A stretch of DNA of 64,000 bases from positions 54,380 to 118,379 of the forward strand of contig JAJYBB010000007.1 in the NCBI GenBank assembly GCA_021779195.1. The letters run 5' to 3'. Shown here in pieces: positions 53,786 through 62,676 of the stretch (its first letter is position 1; each line of letters opens with the position of its first letter). The position numbers and the translations under genes are program-made. The DNA comes from Bacteroidota bacterium (GTDB taxonomy: Bacteria > Bacteroidota > Bacteroidia > Bacteroidales > Paludibacteraceae). The notes beneath the pieces are model-generated. The model saw only the letters and a program-made list of their open reading frames with translations. It was not told the DNA's origin and did not search any database.

Positions 53786-55111
53786 TTACTCAATTTCAAA
53801 TTCGAGTATATCGGTTGTATCTTCGGTAATCCGAAAGCGGTTATCTAAACGTTTACCAACGATCCAGATAATAACGCCACCAGAAACTAATAACCAGGTT
53901 TGTTCTTTTTCAAACATATTGAATTTATTATCAACAAAATAATCGCTTATTTTTTTTCGATGATTCATACCAAAAGGGTAAAAACTATCGCCCGTTTCCC
54001 ATTTACGGAGTAGGAGCGGAAATTTAGTTTTGGAAGCATCAACCTGAATTTTATTGAGGCTTTTTGAAAGTACAAAATCGACTGTTTTTTTCGTTTTGCT
54101 GATTATCAAACGGAAAGGCTGTTCAAGTAACGTATTATTCTCGGTAATTAGGAATTTATCTTTTTGAAATGAACTAATCTCTTGAACAATAAGATATTTA
54201 CGATCTTTTAGCAATCGATGGGTATCCGAATAAAACAATTTGCCCGGCGAGCCATTCAATTGTTCGATTAATTGTTCAACTACTGAATTTCCGAAACCAA
54301 AAGGATATAATAATTCAAATAAGATAGTTGGGATATGGATCTGTTTGTTTAATAATTCAATGTCAATTTTAATTGAATCGGATTCATAAACAACAATCTC
54401 ATTTTCAATTTGTTTTAGGGCTTGTTGATAGACAGCTAAATTCCCTTCAAAATGGTGGAGGGAGTGATATAAAGTCTGTCGAACCGAAGGATTGATTTCT
54501 TCAAGCAAAGGCAACACCTGATGACGAAAACGATTTCGTTGGTAATCGAGGGAAGAATTACTTGAATCTTCAATAAAACTCAAATTGTTGTCAATAAGGT
54601 AAGATTCAATTTCTAAACGACTTACACAAAGCATTGGACGTACCACTTTGTTATTTCGAGGGCTGATACCGGTCAATCCTTTCAGACCAGTTCCACGTAC
54701 AAGATTCATCAACATGGTTTCGATACTATCGTCGGCATGATGTGCAATGGCAATAGCTTGTGCATCAAGTTTTTCAAGCAAATTGTAAAACCAACTATAA
54801 CGTAACTCTCGGGCAGCCATTTCAATTGAAATCTTATGTTTCTCGGCATATTCAGATGTCTCGAAATCAATGAAATAACCGTCAATATTTAATGCTCTTA
54901 CTTGGTTACGAACAAATAGCTCATCCCTGTCAGATTCATTGCTTCTTAAATGAAAATTGCAGTGGGCAACAATACATTTATAGCCCAATGAAAGCAAAAT
55001 ATGTAACAGAGCAACAGAATCAGCTCCTCCACTCATTCCGACAATAACCGGTTTTTCGGATTCAAGTAACCGATATTTTAGGATATATGTTTGGACTTTT
55101 TCTTGCATCAT
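53786..55111 (-). CDS. tilS: tRNA(Ile)-lysidine synthetase
   Basis: Start at the ATGATG at 55111 (MMQEKVQTYILKYRLL). 441 aa. The PP-loop ATPase motif GMSGGADSVALLH lies near residue 25. VAHCNFHLRSNESDRDE, AHHADDSIETMLMNLVRGTGLKGL and RPMLCVSRLEIESYL follow in family order. The C-terminal substrate-binding domains end with WETGDSFYPFGMNHRKKISDYF and WIVGKRLDNRFRI. The enzyme changes cytidine 34 of tRNA-Ile(CAU) to lysidine, so AUA is read as Ile; it is essential in most bacteria. Confidence 0.96.
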   Translation of the reverse strand: MMQEKVQTYILKYRLLESEKPVIVGMSGGADSVALLHILLSLGYKCIVAHCNFHLRSNESDRDELFVRNQVRALNIDGYFIDFETSEYAEKHKISIEMAARELRYSWFYNLLEKLDAQAIAIAHHADDSIETMLMNLVRGTGLKGLTGISPRNNKVVRPMLCVSRLEIESYLIDNNLSFIEDSSNSSLDYQRNRFRHQVLPLLEEINPSVRQTLYHSLHHFEGNLAVYQQALKQIENEIVVYESDSIKIDIELLNKQIHIPTILFELLYPFGFGNSVVEQLIEQLNGSPGKLFYSDTHRLLKDRKYLIVQEISSFQKDKFLITENNTLLEQPFRLIISKTKKTVDFVLSKSLNKIQVDASKTKFPLLLRKWETGDSFYPFGMNHRKKISDYFVDNKFNMFEKEQTWLLVSGGVIIWIVGKRLDNRFRITEDTTDILEFEIE

Positions 55112-55170
55112 CAATATGTTTTGGTGTATCTTTGTACAGAGATTTTGATATAATGTTATTTGCAAAGATA
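55102..55170. promoter_or_regulatory. Divergent promoters for tilS and the nitroreductase gene
   Basis: On the plus strand, TATCTTTG (55127-55134) with CTTG (55102-55105) 21 bp upstream drives the nitroreductase. On the minus strand, TATCTTTG (55170-55163) drives tilS. The two boxes form an inverted repeat 28 bp apart, so transcription from each crosses the other. Confidence 0.55.
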
Positions 55171-55199
55171 AAGTTTTTATTTGACATACTTTTCTAACG

Positions 55200-55745
55200 A
55201 TGATGATGAAATTTTTAGATCTTGTTCAAACCCGTCAGAGCGATCGGGCTTATTTAGACAAACCTGTAGAAACAGATAAATTAGATCGGATTTTAGAAGC
55301 TGCGCGTTTAGCGCCTTCGGCTTGTAATGCACAACCCTGGAAGTTGATCGTGGTGACCGATCCTGAAAAACGGATGCAAATCGCTGATGCAACTGCAAGT
55401 AAACTATTGTCAATGAATCATTTTACCAAACAGGCTCCGATCCAGTTGGTTTTAGTAGAAGAAAATGCCAATTTCACTTCAAGTGTGGGTGGGTGGGCTA
55501 CAAACAAACATTATCCGCATATTGATCTGGGTATAATAGCATCTCATGTAACGTTAGCTGCAACTGACGAAGGATTAGGAAGTTGTATTATTGGTTGGTG
55601 CGATGAAAAAAAAGTACAAAATGCACTAGAAATACCAAAGAATAAGCGCGTTATGTTGGTTATATTATTGGGTTATTCATCACAATCTAAACGCGAAAAG
55701 AAAAGAAAAACCATAGCTGAAATCGTTTCATACAATAAATATTGA
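55200..55745 (+). CDS. Nitroreductase-family flavoprotein
   Basis: 181 aa FMN-dependent NAD(P)H oxidoreductase. Motifs: TRQSDRAYLDKPVE (FMN phosphate), ILEAARLAPSACNAQPWKLIVV, DLGIIASHVTLAATDEGLGSCIIGWCD and the ending VILLGYSSQSKREKKRKTI. No signal peptide. Family members reduce nitro-compounds or quinones, and some take part in cofactor metabolism; the substrate here is unknown. It may be cotranscribed with folC, 46 bp downstream. Confidence 0.9.
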   Translation: MMMKFLDLVQTRQSDRAYLDKPVETDKLDRILEAARLAPSACNAQPWKLIVVTDPEKRMQIADATASKLLSMNHFTKQAPIQLVLVEENANFTSSVGGWATNKHYPHIDLGIIASHVTLAATDEGLGSCIIGWCDEKKVQNALEIPKNKRVMLVILLGYSSQSKREKKRKTIAEIVSYNKY

Positions 55746-55791
55746 TCCTCCGTTAATTTTACATTCTTATCTCAAAACTTTTAGTTAATCG

Positions 55792-57072
55792 ATGACATAT
55801 TCCGAAACCATTCAATATCTTTACGATAGGTTGCCAGCCTTTCATCAAATCGGAGAATCCGCGTATAAACCCGGGCTTGAAAATACCATCAGGTTGATGG
55901 AAAAATTGAATAATCCTCATCATCAATTCCGAACCATTCACATTGCCGGTACTAACGGAAAAGGTTCTGTTTCTCATTTATTGGCTGCCGTTTTGCACAA
56001 ATCCGGATACAAAGTCGGACTCTACACATCTCCACATTTAGTTGATTTCAGAGAGCGTATTCGTGTAAATGGAAAAATGATTGAACAACAATACGTTATT
56101 GATTTTGTGGATCAACATCAGAATCTTTTTGTAGATATAGAACCCTCTTTTTTTGAAGTAACTATGGCTATGGCTTTCGACTATTTTGCAAGCTGTCAGG
56201 TTGATGTAGCCGTAATTGAAGTCGGTTTAGGAGGGAGGTTGGACAGTACCAACATCATTAAACCCGATTTATCGGTTATCACGAATATCAGTTTTGATCA
56301 TGTGAACTTTTTGGGTGACTCATTGGCTAAAATAGCTTTTGAAAAGGCAGGAATTATTAAAGCAGATACACCGGTTGTAATTGGGGAAGCTTTACCCGAA
56401 ACGCGTGTGGTATTTATTAAAAAAGCCCTTCAGGAAAATGCTCCGATTCATTTTGCCGAAGAACATTATTTCACTTCGATAGTAAAATGCCTAAATGCCA
56501 AAATGCAGGTTAAAATTAATGATAATGAAGAGTTTATCGTTGGGCTTTATGGAAATTATCAATTAAAAAATATCGCTACTGTGCGCACTGCCATCGAGCA
56601 ACTTAAGATAATCGGTTATCAAATTTCCGAAGATTCCATAGCGCATGGTTTTGAAGAAGTTATAACTTTAACGGGATTGCGTGGGAGATGGGAGCTTATG
56701 CAACAATCTCCAACCGTTGTATGCGATACCGGACATAATGAAGCCGGTATCAAACAGGTAGTTGAACAGCTTCAATTTGAAAATTTCAATAACTTGCGAA
56801 TTGTAATCGGTATGGTAAGCGATAAAGATATCCGCGCTGTATTAAAATTATTACCACCTAAAGCAGTTTATTACTTCACCCAAGCTAATATTCCCCGCGC
56901 TTTGCCTGCACGAGATTTACAGGCAAAAGCAATGAAATTTGAATTGTATGGTAATAGTTATTTGTCTGTAAAACAGTCGATTGAAGCAGCATTAAATGAC
57001 GCAGTTTTCGATGATTTTATATTGATAGGCGGTAGCAATTTTGTCGTGGGTGAAGCGTTGACTTGTTTTTAA
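55792..57072 (+). CDS. folC: Bifunctional folylpolyglutamate / dihydrofolate synthase
   Basis: 426 aa Mur-ligase-fold enzyme. The ATP loop GTNGKGSVSHLLAAVL, then YTSPHLVDFRERIRVNG, IEVGLGGRLDSTN and TNISFDHVNFLGDSLAKIAFEKAGIIK are textbook FolC motifs; the C-terminal domain has VCDTGHNEAGIKQVVEQL and VIGMVSDKD. It adds glutamate to folate (and to dihydropteroate in the dual-function enzymes). Its stop is 3 bp from the stop of the convergent def gene. Confidence 0.96.
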   Translation: MTYSETIQYLYDRLPAFHQIGESAYKPGLENTIRLMEKLNNPHHQFRTIHIAGTNGKGSVSHLLAAVLHKSGYKVGLYTSPHLVDFRERIRVNGKMIEQQYVIDFVDQHQNLFVDIEPSFFEVTMAMAFDYFASCQVDVAVIEVGLGGRLDSTNIIKPDLSVITNISFDHVNFLGDSLAKIAFEKAGIIKADTPVVIGEALPETRVVFIKKALQENAPIHFAEEHYFTSIVKCLNAKMQVKINDNEEFIVGLYGNYQLKNIATVRTAIEQLKIIGYQISEDSIAHGFEEVITLTGLRGRWELMQQSPTVVCDTGHNEAGIKQVVEQLQFENFNNLRIVIGMVSDKDIRAVLKLLPPKAVYYFTQANIPRALPARDLQAKAMKFELYGNSYLSVKQSIEAALNDAVFDDFILIGGSNFVVGEALTCF

Positions 57073-57075
57073 AAG

Positions 57076-57627
57076 TCAAGCGATTTTAACTTTATATGAA
57101 CAGCTTGTTTTTCCCTTTATAATATTGGTTAAACGGGATTTTAATAACTGACGACGTATAGGAGTAACCCTGTCAGTGAACAAATGCCCTTCCAAATGAT
57201 CATATTCATGTTGAACCACACGGGCAATATAATCTTTATAAACTTCGGTATGTTCTTGAAAATCAGAATCAAAATATTTAATTTTTATTTGAACAGCTCT
57301 GATTACCGTTTCGTGAATGCCCGGAATACTCAGACAGCCTTCCTCACCTGCAATTACCTCCTCACTTCGTTCTAATATTTCAGGATTAATCATTACAATT
57401 TTAAATGTACCTAATTCCGGGTTATCTTCAGCCAATGGTGCTAAATCGATGACAAGCAAGCGTATTGCTAAACCGATCTGAGGTGCGGCTAATCCAACTC
57501 CATCTGCATGAATCATGGTTTCAAACATGTTGTTAATCAGAGTTTTCAACTCGGGATAATCAGCTCTTATTTGCTCGGTTTTTTTACGTAAAACCGCATT
57601 GCCATAAGTATAAATCGGTAAAATCAT
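57076..57627 (-). CDS. def: Peptide deformylase
   Basis: 183 aa. All three family motifs are present: [10 protein letters not shown] (residues 43-52), EEGCLSIPG with metal ligand Cys98, and QHEYDHLEG with His140, catalytic Glu141 and His144. The enzyme removes the formyl group from nascent proteins. It follows yqgF on the same strand by 222 bp, a common pairing in Bacteroidota. Confidence 0.97.
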   Translation of the reverse strand: MILPIYTYGNAVLRKKTEQIRADYPELKTLINNMFETMIHADGVGLAAPQIGLAIRLLVIDLAPLAEDNPELGTFKIVMINPEILERSEEVIAGEEGCLSIPGIHETVIRAVQIKIKYFDSDFQEHTEVYKDYIARVVQHEYDHLEGHLFTDRVTPIRRQLLKSRLTNIIKGKTSCSYKVKIA

Positions 57628-57849
57628 TTTTTTGAATCGAAAATTAATAAATTATGAATAATAAATCTTTGTCGTTAAGAAAAGTTTTCTTCAAATAAAA
57701 AGGGTAAAACATAAAACGCTTGAAATCCTTTGTAACAGAAAAATATCACTTATTGACATTCTGAGTCTTTTCTCTTATTTTTGCAGAATATTCTTTTCAA
57801 AGCAATTTGCTCTAACGTTTTCAGTTAATGTAAAAACTTTCGCTTATGC

Positions 57850-58281
57850 CTAACCAATTGACATTGAATGGCGAATTGTTTCAAGATAAGTCTGTAAAAT
57901 AATTGTAGCAGAAATTTTATCAACCAATCCTTTATTTTGTCTGTCTTTTTTCTTCAAACCACCTTCCAGCATTGCTTTGTGAGCTAAAATAGACGTAAAA
58001 CGTTCATCCACATATACCAGTTCAATATTGGGGAACTTTCGTCGCAAATTTTCTACAAAAGGACGAATAAACTGCATGGAATCAGAATCTTCACCGTTCA
58101 TTTGTTTAGGTAATCCAACTACAAATTTTTCGATGGGTTCTTTTTCAATGTATCTTTTCAAATAATCAAGCACTTCGCTTACTGAAATGGTATCCAAACC
58201 ATTAGCTGCAATTTGTAACGGATCTGTAACTGCAAGTCCAACCCGTTTTTGACCGTAATCGATGGCTAAAATCCGTCCCAT
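57850..58281 (-). CDS. yqgF: YqgF/RuvX-family nuclease (putative pre-16S rRNA processing)
   Basis: Start taken at 58281 (MGRILAIDYGQKRVGLAVTD), because a promoter -7 box lies just upstream and the longer frame adds an unconserved tail. 143 aa RNase H-like fold: Asp8 in AIDYG, FVVGLPKQMNGEDSDS, and VYVDERFTSILAHKAM with the second acidic site; the late Asp is in NKGLVDKISATIILQTYL. The family processes the 5' end of 16S rRNA in E. coli and is also annotated as a Holliday junction resolvase. Confidence 0.94.
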   Translation of the reverse strand: MGRILAIDYGQKRVGLAVTDPLQIAANGLDTISVSEVLDYLKRYIEKEPIEKFVVGLPKQMNGEDSDSMQFIRPFVENLRRKFPNIELVYVDERFTSILAHKAMLEGGLKKKDRQNKGLVDKISATIILQTYLETIRHSMSIG

Positions 58282-58298
58282 GTTTTCATTTTGAACTG

Positions 58299-58306
58299 CA
58301 AAGGTA
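58299..58306 (-). promoter_or_regulatory. -7 promoter box of yqgF
   Basis: Minus-strand TACCTTTG (58306-58299) matches TAnnTTTG and ends 17 nt before the chosen ATG. No convincing -33 element at the right spacing. Confidence 0.45.
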
Positions 58307-58370
58307 CAAAAATCAGTTTGTTTTGGAAAATTGACTTTTTTAGTATTGACTTTTTTAATGTGCCAAAAAT

Positions 58371-58392
58371 ACATGATGATTTCACATCATGT
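58371..58392. promoter_or_regulatory. 8-bp inverted repeat between yqgF and the pyrophosphatase gene
   Basis: ACATGATG (58371-58378) and CATCATGT (58385-58392) flank 6 nt. An operator-like palindrome in a divergent intergenic region; no regulator is identified. Confidence 0.3.
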
Positions 58393-58731
58393 TTTCATTG
58401 AATATTAATTTATGAATTTAAAGTTGATATAAATCATGTAAATGAAACAAACATTCCGTCAAAACAGGAGAATCATGAGAACATTATAATTTGTAAAATT
58501 AATGTGAAGTAAAGAAATGTTTATTTCAAAAGCAAAATCGTTCAGCCATCGGCAAACAGAATGATGTATTTTAAGACATTTCATCTATATAATATATTGT
58601 CAACAATCAAATATATACAGCGATTATGCAAATAGAATTTATCAAAATGGTCTAAATTGAATATTTAACGTATAAATATAAGAAATAAATTCGAAATTGA
58701 AATAAATTTTCAATGTAATTAACGTAATTAA
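58393..58731. other. AT-rich upstream region of the pyrophosphatase gene
   Basis: About 340 bp without a gene, RNA or repeat that could be recognised. Confidence 0.4.
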
Positions 58732-58763
58732 TTTGTTATTACGTATTTAATTCGCTAATTTTG
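58732..58763 (+). promoter_or_regulatory. Bacteroidota-type promoter of the membrane pyrophosphatase gene
   Basis: TTTG (58732-58735), 20-bp spacer, TAATTTTG (58756-58763): an exact consensus match. ACGTAAT (58722-58728) and ATTACGT (58738-58744) form an inverted repeat around the -33 box, as an operator would. Confidence 0.75.
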
Positions 58764-58827
58764 AGCGAAATTTTTTTTATTTTTCAAATAGTTAATTTTT
58801 TTATTTTTTAAATCTTTAATTCATAGT

Positions 58828-61293
58828 ATGAAACAAATGAAAAGAGCTGTATTCTTGCTATTTGCGGCAATATTTACATCAGCCAAAACGTTTGCCAGTG
58901 AGGCAGACATCGCAATTCCGGATTTGCATGCCGGAGAATTTCACATTTTCGGACAAATTGTATCATCGTGGGATTTTTTATTCTATGGTGCAATGATTAT
59001 TTGCTTTACGCTGGGCATTAGTTTATGGTTGCGTTCCAAGGTTAAAAGGCAAAAAGCTCATGAATCAATGCTCAAAGTTTCCGAAACAATTTATCAAACC
59101 AGTAAAACATATTTATTGCAACAAGGCAAATTTTTGCTGATGCTTTTCGCATTTGTTGCAGTGATTATGTCGTATTATTTTTTAGCACTTCAGGGAAAAT
59201 CGATTGAAACATTATTATTTGTTCTTTCTTTTTCCGTTGTTGGTATGGGTGGTTCATATGCAGTGGCTTGGTACGGTATCCGTATCAATACGTATGCAAA
59301 CTCCCGAACAGCATTTGCTTCGCTTCGTGGTAAACCCTGGAATGTGGTTAATATTCCTTTGCGGGCAGGAATGAGCGTTGGTCTTTTCCTGATTTCGCTT
59401 GAATTAGTAATGATGGTCGTAATTTTGCTGTTTGTTCCCCGCGAAATTGTTGGGATTTCTTTTCTTGGATTTGCAATTGGTGAATCATTGGGTGCGAGTG
59501 TTTTACGTATTGCAGGTGGTATTTTCACCAAAATTGCAGACATTGGTTCAGACTTAATGAAAGTTGTTTTTAAGGTAAAAGAAGATGATCCCCGTAACCC
59601 GGGTGTAATTGCCGATTGTACCGGTGATAATGCAGGGGATAGTGTTGGTCCTACTGCTGATGGTTTCGAAACTTATGGTGTTACTGGTGTGGCTTTGATA
59701 ACGTTTATTACATTAGCCGTTCCATTTGCATTTCCAGGCAAACCGGAATTGATTGGAGGTATTCAAGCTAAACTGATTGTATGGATATTTGGAATGCGCT
59801 TCCTGATGGATCTTATGTCGGGTATTTCTTACTTTGTAAATCAAGAAATTTCAAAATATAAATATAGAAAATTAAAGATGTTTGATTTTGAATCACCTTT
59901 AATGCGATTAATCTGGATTGCAGCTATCTTAAGTATTTCTACTTCTTTTTTTATGAGTCATTTACTTCTTGGGGATTTGGATTTAATAACGAATAATCCT
60001 GCAGATGCATCATTATGGTGGAAATTGGGCGGAATTATCAGTTGTGGTACATTGGCTGCTGTTTTGATTCCTGAGTTTACAAAACTTTTTACCAGTTCAA
60101 AATCGGCTCATGTTAAAGAAATCGTTACAGCTTCGCGTGAAGGCGGCCCTTCGTTGAATATTCTCTCAGGGATAGTTTCAGGAAATTTTGGAGCTTTTTG
60201 GACAGGAATTTTAATTGTAGGTTTGATGGCTGTAGCTTATTTTATCAGTCAACTGGGACTTACTTCAATTCTTGGACCTCAAGCATCTATTTTTGCCTTT
60301 GGATTGGTTGCTTTCGGATTTCTGTGTATGGGACCGGTAACCATTGCAGTTGATAGTTATGGACCTGTAACAGACAATGCCCAGTCTATCTTTGAATTAT
60401 CTCAGATTGAACAAATACCCGGAATCGAAAAGGAAATTGAGAAAGATTTCGGTTTTACACCAAATTTTGAATTGGGAAAACATTATCTTGAAGCTAACGA
60501 CGCAGCAGGAAATACTTTTAAAGCTACTGCCAAACCGGTCTTAATCGGAACGGCTGTTGTAGGAGCAACCACCATGATTTTCTCGATTATTTTACTTCTT
60601 GAAAGTAAAGGTATGTTGAGTGTTTCGTTAACTTCAGCACCAATTCTGTTAGGGTTAATATGTGGTGGAGCGGTCGTATTCTGGTTTAGTGGCGCTTCAA
60701 TGCAAGCGGTTACAACGGGGGCTTATCGCGCTGTTGAATTCATTAAGAGCACATTTGATTTAAGTAAAAAGGAAGCAGATATTGATGATTCAAAAGAAGT
60801 TGTAAAAATTTGTACTCAATATGCCCAAACTGGAATGTGGAATATTTTTCTTGCATTGATTTCGTTTACGCTTGGTTTTGCATTCTTCGACAGTAACTTT
60901 TTCGTTGCATATCTGATTTCTATTGCTACTTTTGGATTATTTCAGGCTATATATATGGCAAATGCCGGAGGTGCATGGGATAATGCTAAAAAAGTAATTG
61001 AAGTGGATTTGAAAGAGAAAAACACGCCACTTCATGAGGCTGCTGTAATTGGTGATACTGTGGGCGATCCTTTTAAAGATACTTCCTCAGTTTCATTGAA
61101 CCCGATTATTAAATTTTCAACTTTATTTGGATTATTAGCCACAGAAATCGCTTTGAAAATGAAAATTGATGCTTCTAAAGGAATCGGCAACGATTATACA
61201 GCTTATATTGGTGGTGTATTTCTAATTATTGCGTTGGTATTTGTTTGGCGGTCATTCTATAAAATGAGAATTCCTTTGCAGAAAAAAGCATAG
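58828..61293 (+). CDS. hppA: Membrane-bound ion-translocating pyrophosphatase, divergent clade
   Basis: 821 aa with a signal-like first segment and about 16 helices. The active-site loop EDDPRNPGVIADCTGDNAGD (residues 252-271) is the M-PPase hallmark, but with CTGDNAGDS in place of the canonical NVGDNVGDC. Further sites are VDSYGPVTDNAQSI, AGGAWDNAKK and GDTVGDPFKDTSSVSLNP. The K+-site motif reads GNTFKATAK with Lys near residue 564, the form of K+-independent enzymes. The altered motifs fit the divergent Na+-regulated H+-pumping group described from Chlorobium (inference). It couples pyrophosphate hydrolysis to H+ or Na+ export. Confidence 0.92.
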   Translation: MKQMKRAVFLLFAAIFTSAKTFASEADIAIPDLHAGEFHIFGQIVSSWDFLFYGAMIICFTLGISLWLRSKVKRQKAHESMLKVSETIYQTSKTYLLQQGKFLLMLFAFVAVIMSYYFLALQGKSIETLLFVLSFSVVGMGGSYAVAWYGIRINTYANSRTAFASLRGKPWNVVNIPLRAGMSVGLFLISLELVMMVVILLFVPREIVGISFLGFAIGESLGASVLRIAGGIFTKIADIGSDLMKVVFKVKEDDPRNPGVIADCTGDNAGDSVGPTADGFETYGVTGVALITFITLAVPFAFPGKPELIGGIQAKLIVWIFGMRFLMDLMSGISYFVNQEISKYKYRKLKMFDFESPLMRLIWIAAILSISTSFFMSHLLLGDLDLITNNPADASLWWKLGGIISCGTLAAVLIPEFTKLFTSSKSAHVKEIVTASREGGPSLNILSGIVSGNFGAFWTGILIVGLMAVAYFISQLGLTSILGPQASIFAFGLVAFGFLCMGPVTIAVDSYGPVTDNAQSIFELSQIEQIPGIEKEIEKDFGFTPNFELGKHYLEANDAAGNTFKATAKPVLIGTAVVGATTMIFSIILLLESKGMLSVSLTSAPILLGLICGGAVVFWFSGASMQAVTTGAYRAVEFIKSTFDLSKKEADIDDSKEVVKICTQYAQTGMWNIFLALISFTLGFAFFDSNFFVAYLISIATFGLFQAIYMANAGGAWDNAKKVIEVDLKEKNTPLHEAAVIGDTVGDPFKDTSSVSLNPIIKFSTLFGLLATEIALKMKIDASKGIGNDYTAYIGGVFLIIALVFVWRSFYKMRIPLQKKA

Positions 61294-61316
61294 ATTGAAT
61301 AGATCATTTAAATTTA

Positions 61317-61364
61317 AAATGCCCGATAATTCTAAATTAATTCGATTTATCGGGCATTTCTTTG
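61317..61364 (+). terminator. Intrinsic terminator after the pyrophosphatase gene
   Basis: AAATGCCCGATAA (61317-61329) pairs perfectly over 13 bp with TTATCGGGCATTT (61347-61359), followed by a short T-rich tail. Confidence 0.85.
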
Positions 61365-61396
61365 TCCTTGAATCAATGGCTATTGAAAGAATTGCT

Positions 61397-61404
61397 TATC
61401 TTTG
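61397..61404 (+). promoter_or_regulatory. -7 promoter box of the DUF4494 gene
   Basis: TATCTTTG matches TAnnTTTG, 62 nt before the ATG. No -33 TTTG at the usual spacing. Confidence 0.4.
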
Positions 61405-61466
61405 TGTACCCAATAAAAACGGAATCAAATTTTTTAAATAATTCATTTTAAACCCAATAACATCTT

Positions 61467-61898
61467 ATGCATACCTGGTTCGAATGTAAAATCAAATACG
61501 AAAAAACGATTGAAGATGGCAAAATTGTTAAGTTAAACGAAGCTTATCTTGTTGATGCATTATCGTTTTCGGAAGCTGAAACGCGCATTAATAAAGAAAT
61601 GGAACCTTTTATCAGCGGTGAGTTTTCGGTATCAAATATTCGTAGAGCACGCATTAATGAAATGTTTTTTAATGAAGATGGTGATAAATGGTATCGTTGC
61701 AAAGTGATGTTTATTTCTTTAGATGAAGAAAAAGGCATTGAAAAAAAAGTTGCAACCACCATGATGGTTCAGGCAACCGATATAAAACAGGCTTTGGCTG
61801 GATTGGATGAGGGAATGAAAGGAACTTTGGCTGATTATCAGATTGCTGCCATTACTGAAACCAATATTATGGATGTTTATAAATTTGAAGCGGATTAG
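61467..61898 (+). CDS. DUF4494 protein
   Basis: 143 aa soluble protein with the DUF4494 layout: MHTWFECKIKYEK opening, KLNEAYLVDALSFSEAETRI, then NEDGDKWYRCKVMFISLDEE and the second ATDIKQALAGLDEGM helix. The two halves look like an internal repeat (strand WFECKIKY / strand WYRCKVMF). The family is widespread in Bacteroidota and has no known function. It lies 102 bp before the YggS-type gene on the same strand and may be cotranscribed. Confidence 0.85.
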   Translation: MHTWFECKIKYEKTIEDGKIVKLNEAYLVDALSFSEAETRINKEMEPFISGEFSVSNIRRARINEMFFNEDGDKWYRCKVMFISLDEEKGIEKKVATTMMVQATDIKQALAGLDEGMKGTLADYQIAAITETNIMDVYKFEAD

Positions 61899-62000
61899 AA
61901 TTCAAAATTTTTAAATTTGAAGATGAAATCATTCAGATGATAATCAGGCTTGATATAACACTCGTTAATTTAAAACTATCGATTTAATATTAAAGAAATC

Positions 62001-62669
62001 ATGTCAATTCAATCCAATTTAAAATTTATTCGTGAACACATTCCTTCAGAAGTTCAATTGGTTTGTGTGTCGAAATTTCATCCAATCGATGCCATTCTGG
62101 AGGCTTATGCTTGTAATGAACGAATGTTTGGCGAAAGCAAAGTTCAAGAGCTTTGTGCCAAATATGAAGCCTTACCTAAAGATATTGAATGGCATTTTAT
62201 TGGTCACTTACAAACAAATAAAATCAAACATATCATTCCGTTTATTTCGTTAATTCATGGAGTCGATTCGTTGAATTTACTTTCCGAAATTGATAATCAG
62301 GCAGCTAAGATAGGCTGTAAGGTTAATTGTTTAATACAGGTTCATATTGCTAAAGAAGAAACAAAGTTTGGCTTTTCGCCGGATGAATTGTTGAACTTGT
62401 TTCACTCAGGAGCGTTGAAAAAATTTCAAAACGTGCAGTTGTGCGGTTTTATGGGCATGGCTACATTTACGAATGATGAAGCACAAATACATTTGGAATT
62501 CAGCGTTTTGAAAAGCTTATTTGATGATGTTAAAGCAACTTTTTTTGCGAATGATTATAATTTTTCGAAATTGTCAATGGGAATGTCGGAAGATTACGAA
62601 ATTGCCATTGAAGAAGGAAGTACAATGATTAGGGTAGGAACGTTAATCTTTGGAGATCGCGGATATTGA
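62001..62669 (+). CDS. yggS: YggS-family PLP homeostasis protein
   Basis: 222 aa single-domain PLP-binding TIM barrel. Lys25 in CVSKFHPIDAI is the PLP lysine. FGESKVQELCAKYE, EWHFIGHLQTNKIKHIIP, VHIAKEETKFGF, GFMGMATFT and LSMGMSEDYEIAIEEGSTMIRVG are all family signatures. It buffers pyridoxal phosphate and affects amino-acid metabolism; no enzymatic activity is established. The stop is 7 bp from that of the convergent ABC transporter gene. Confidence 0.96.
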   Translation: MSIQSNLKFIREHIPSEVQLVCVSKFHPIDAILEAYACNERMFGESKVQELCAKYEALPKDIEWHFIGHLQTNKIKHIIPFISLIHGVDSLNLLSEIDNQAAKIGCKVNCLIQVHIAKEETKFGFSPDELLNLFHSGALKKFQNVQLCGFMGMATFTNDEAQIHLEFSVLKSLFDDVKATFFANDYNFSKLSMGMSEDYEIAIEEGSTMIRVGTLIFGDRGY

Positions 62670-62676
62670 TCCTGTT

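Noticed and set aside
58282..58374. 31-residue N-terminal extension of YqgF
   Set aside because: Crosses the -7 box and is absent from the normal family start MGRILAIDYG.
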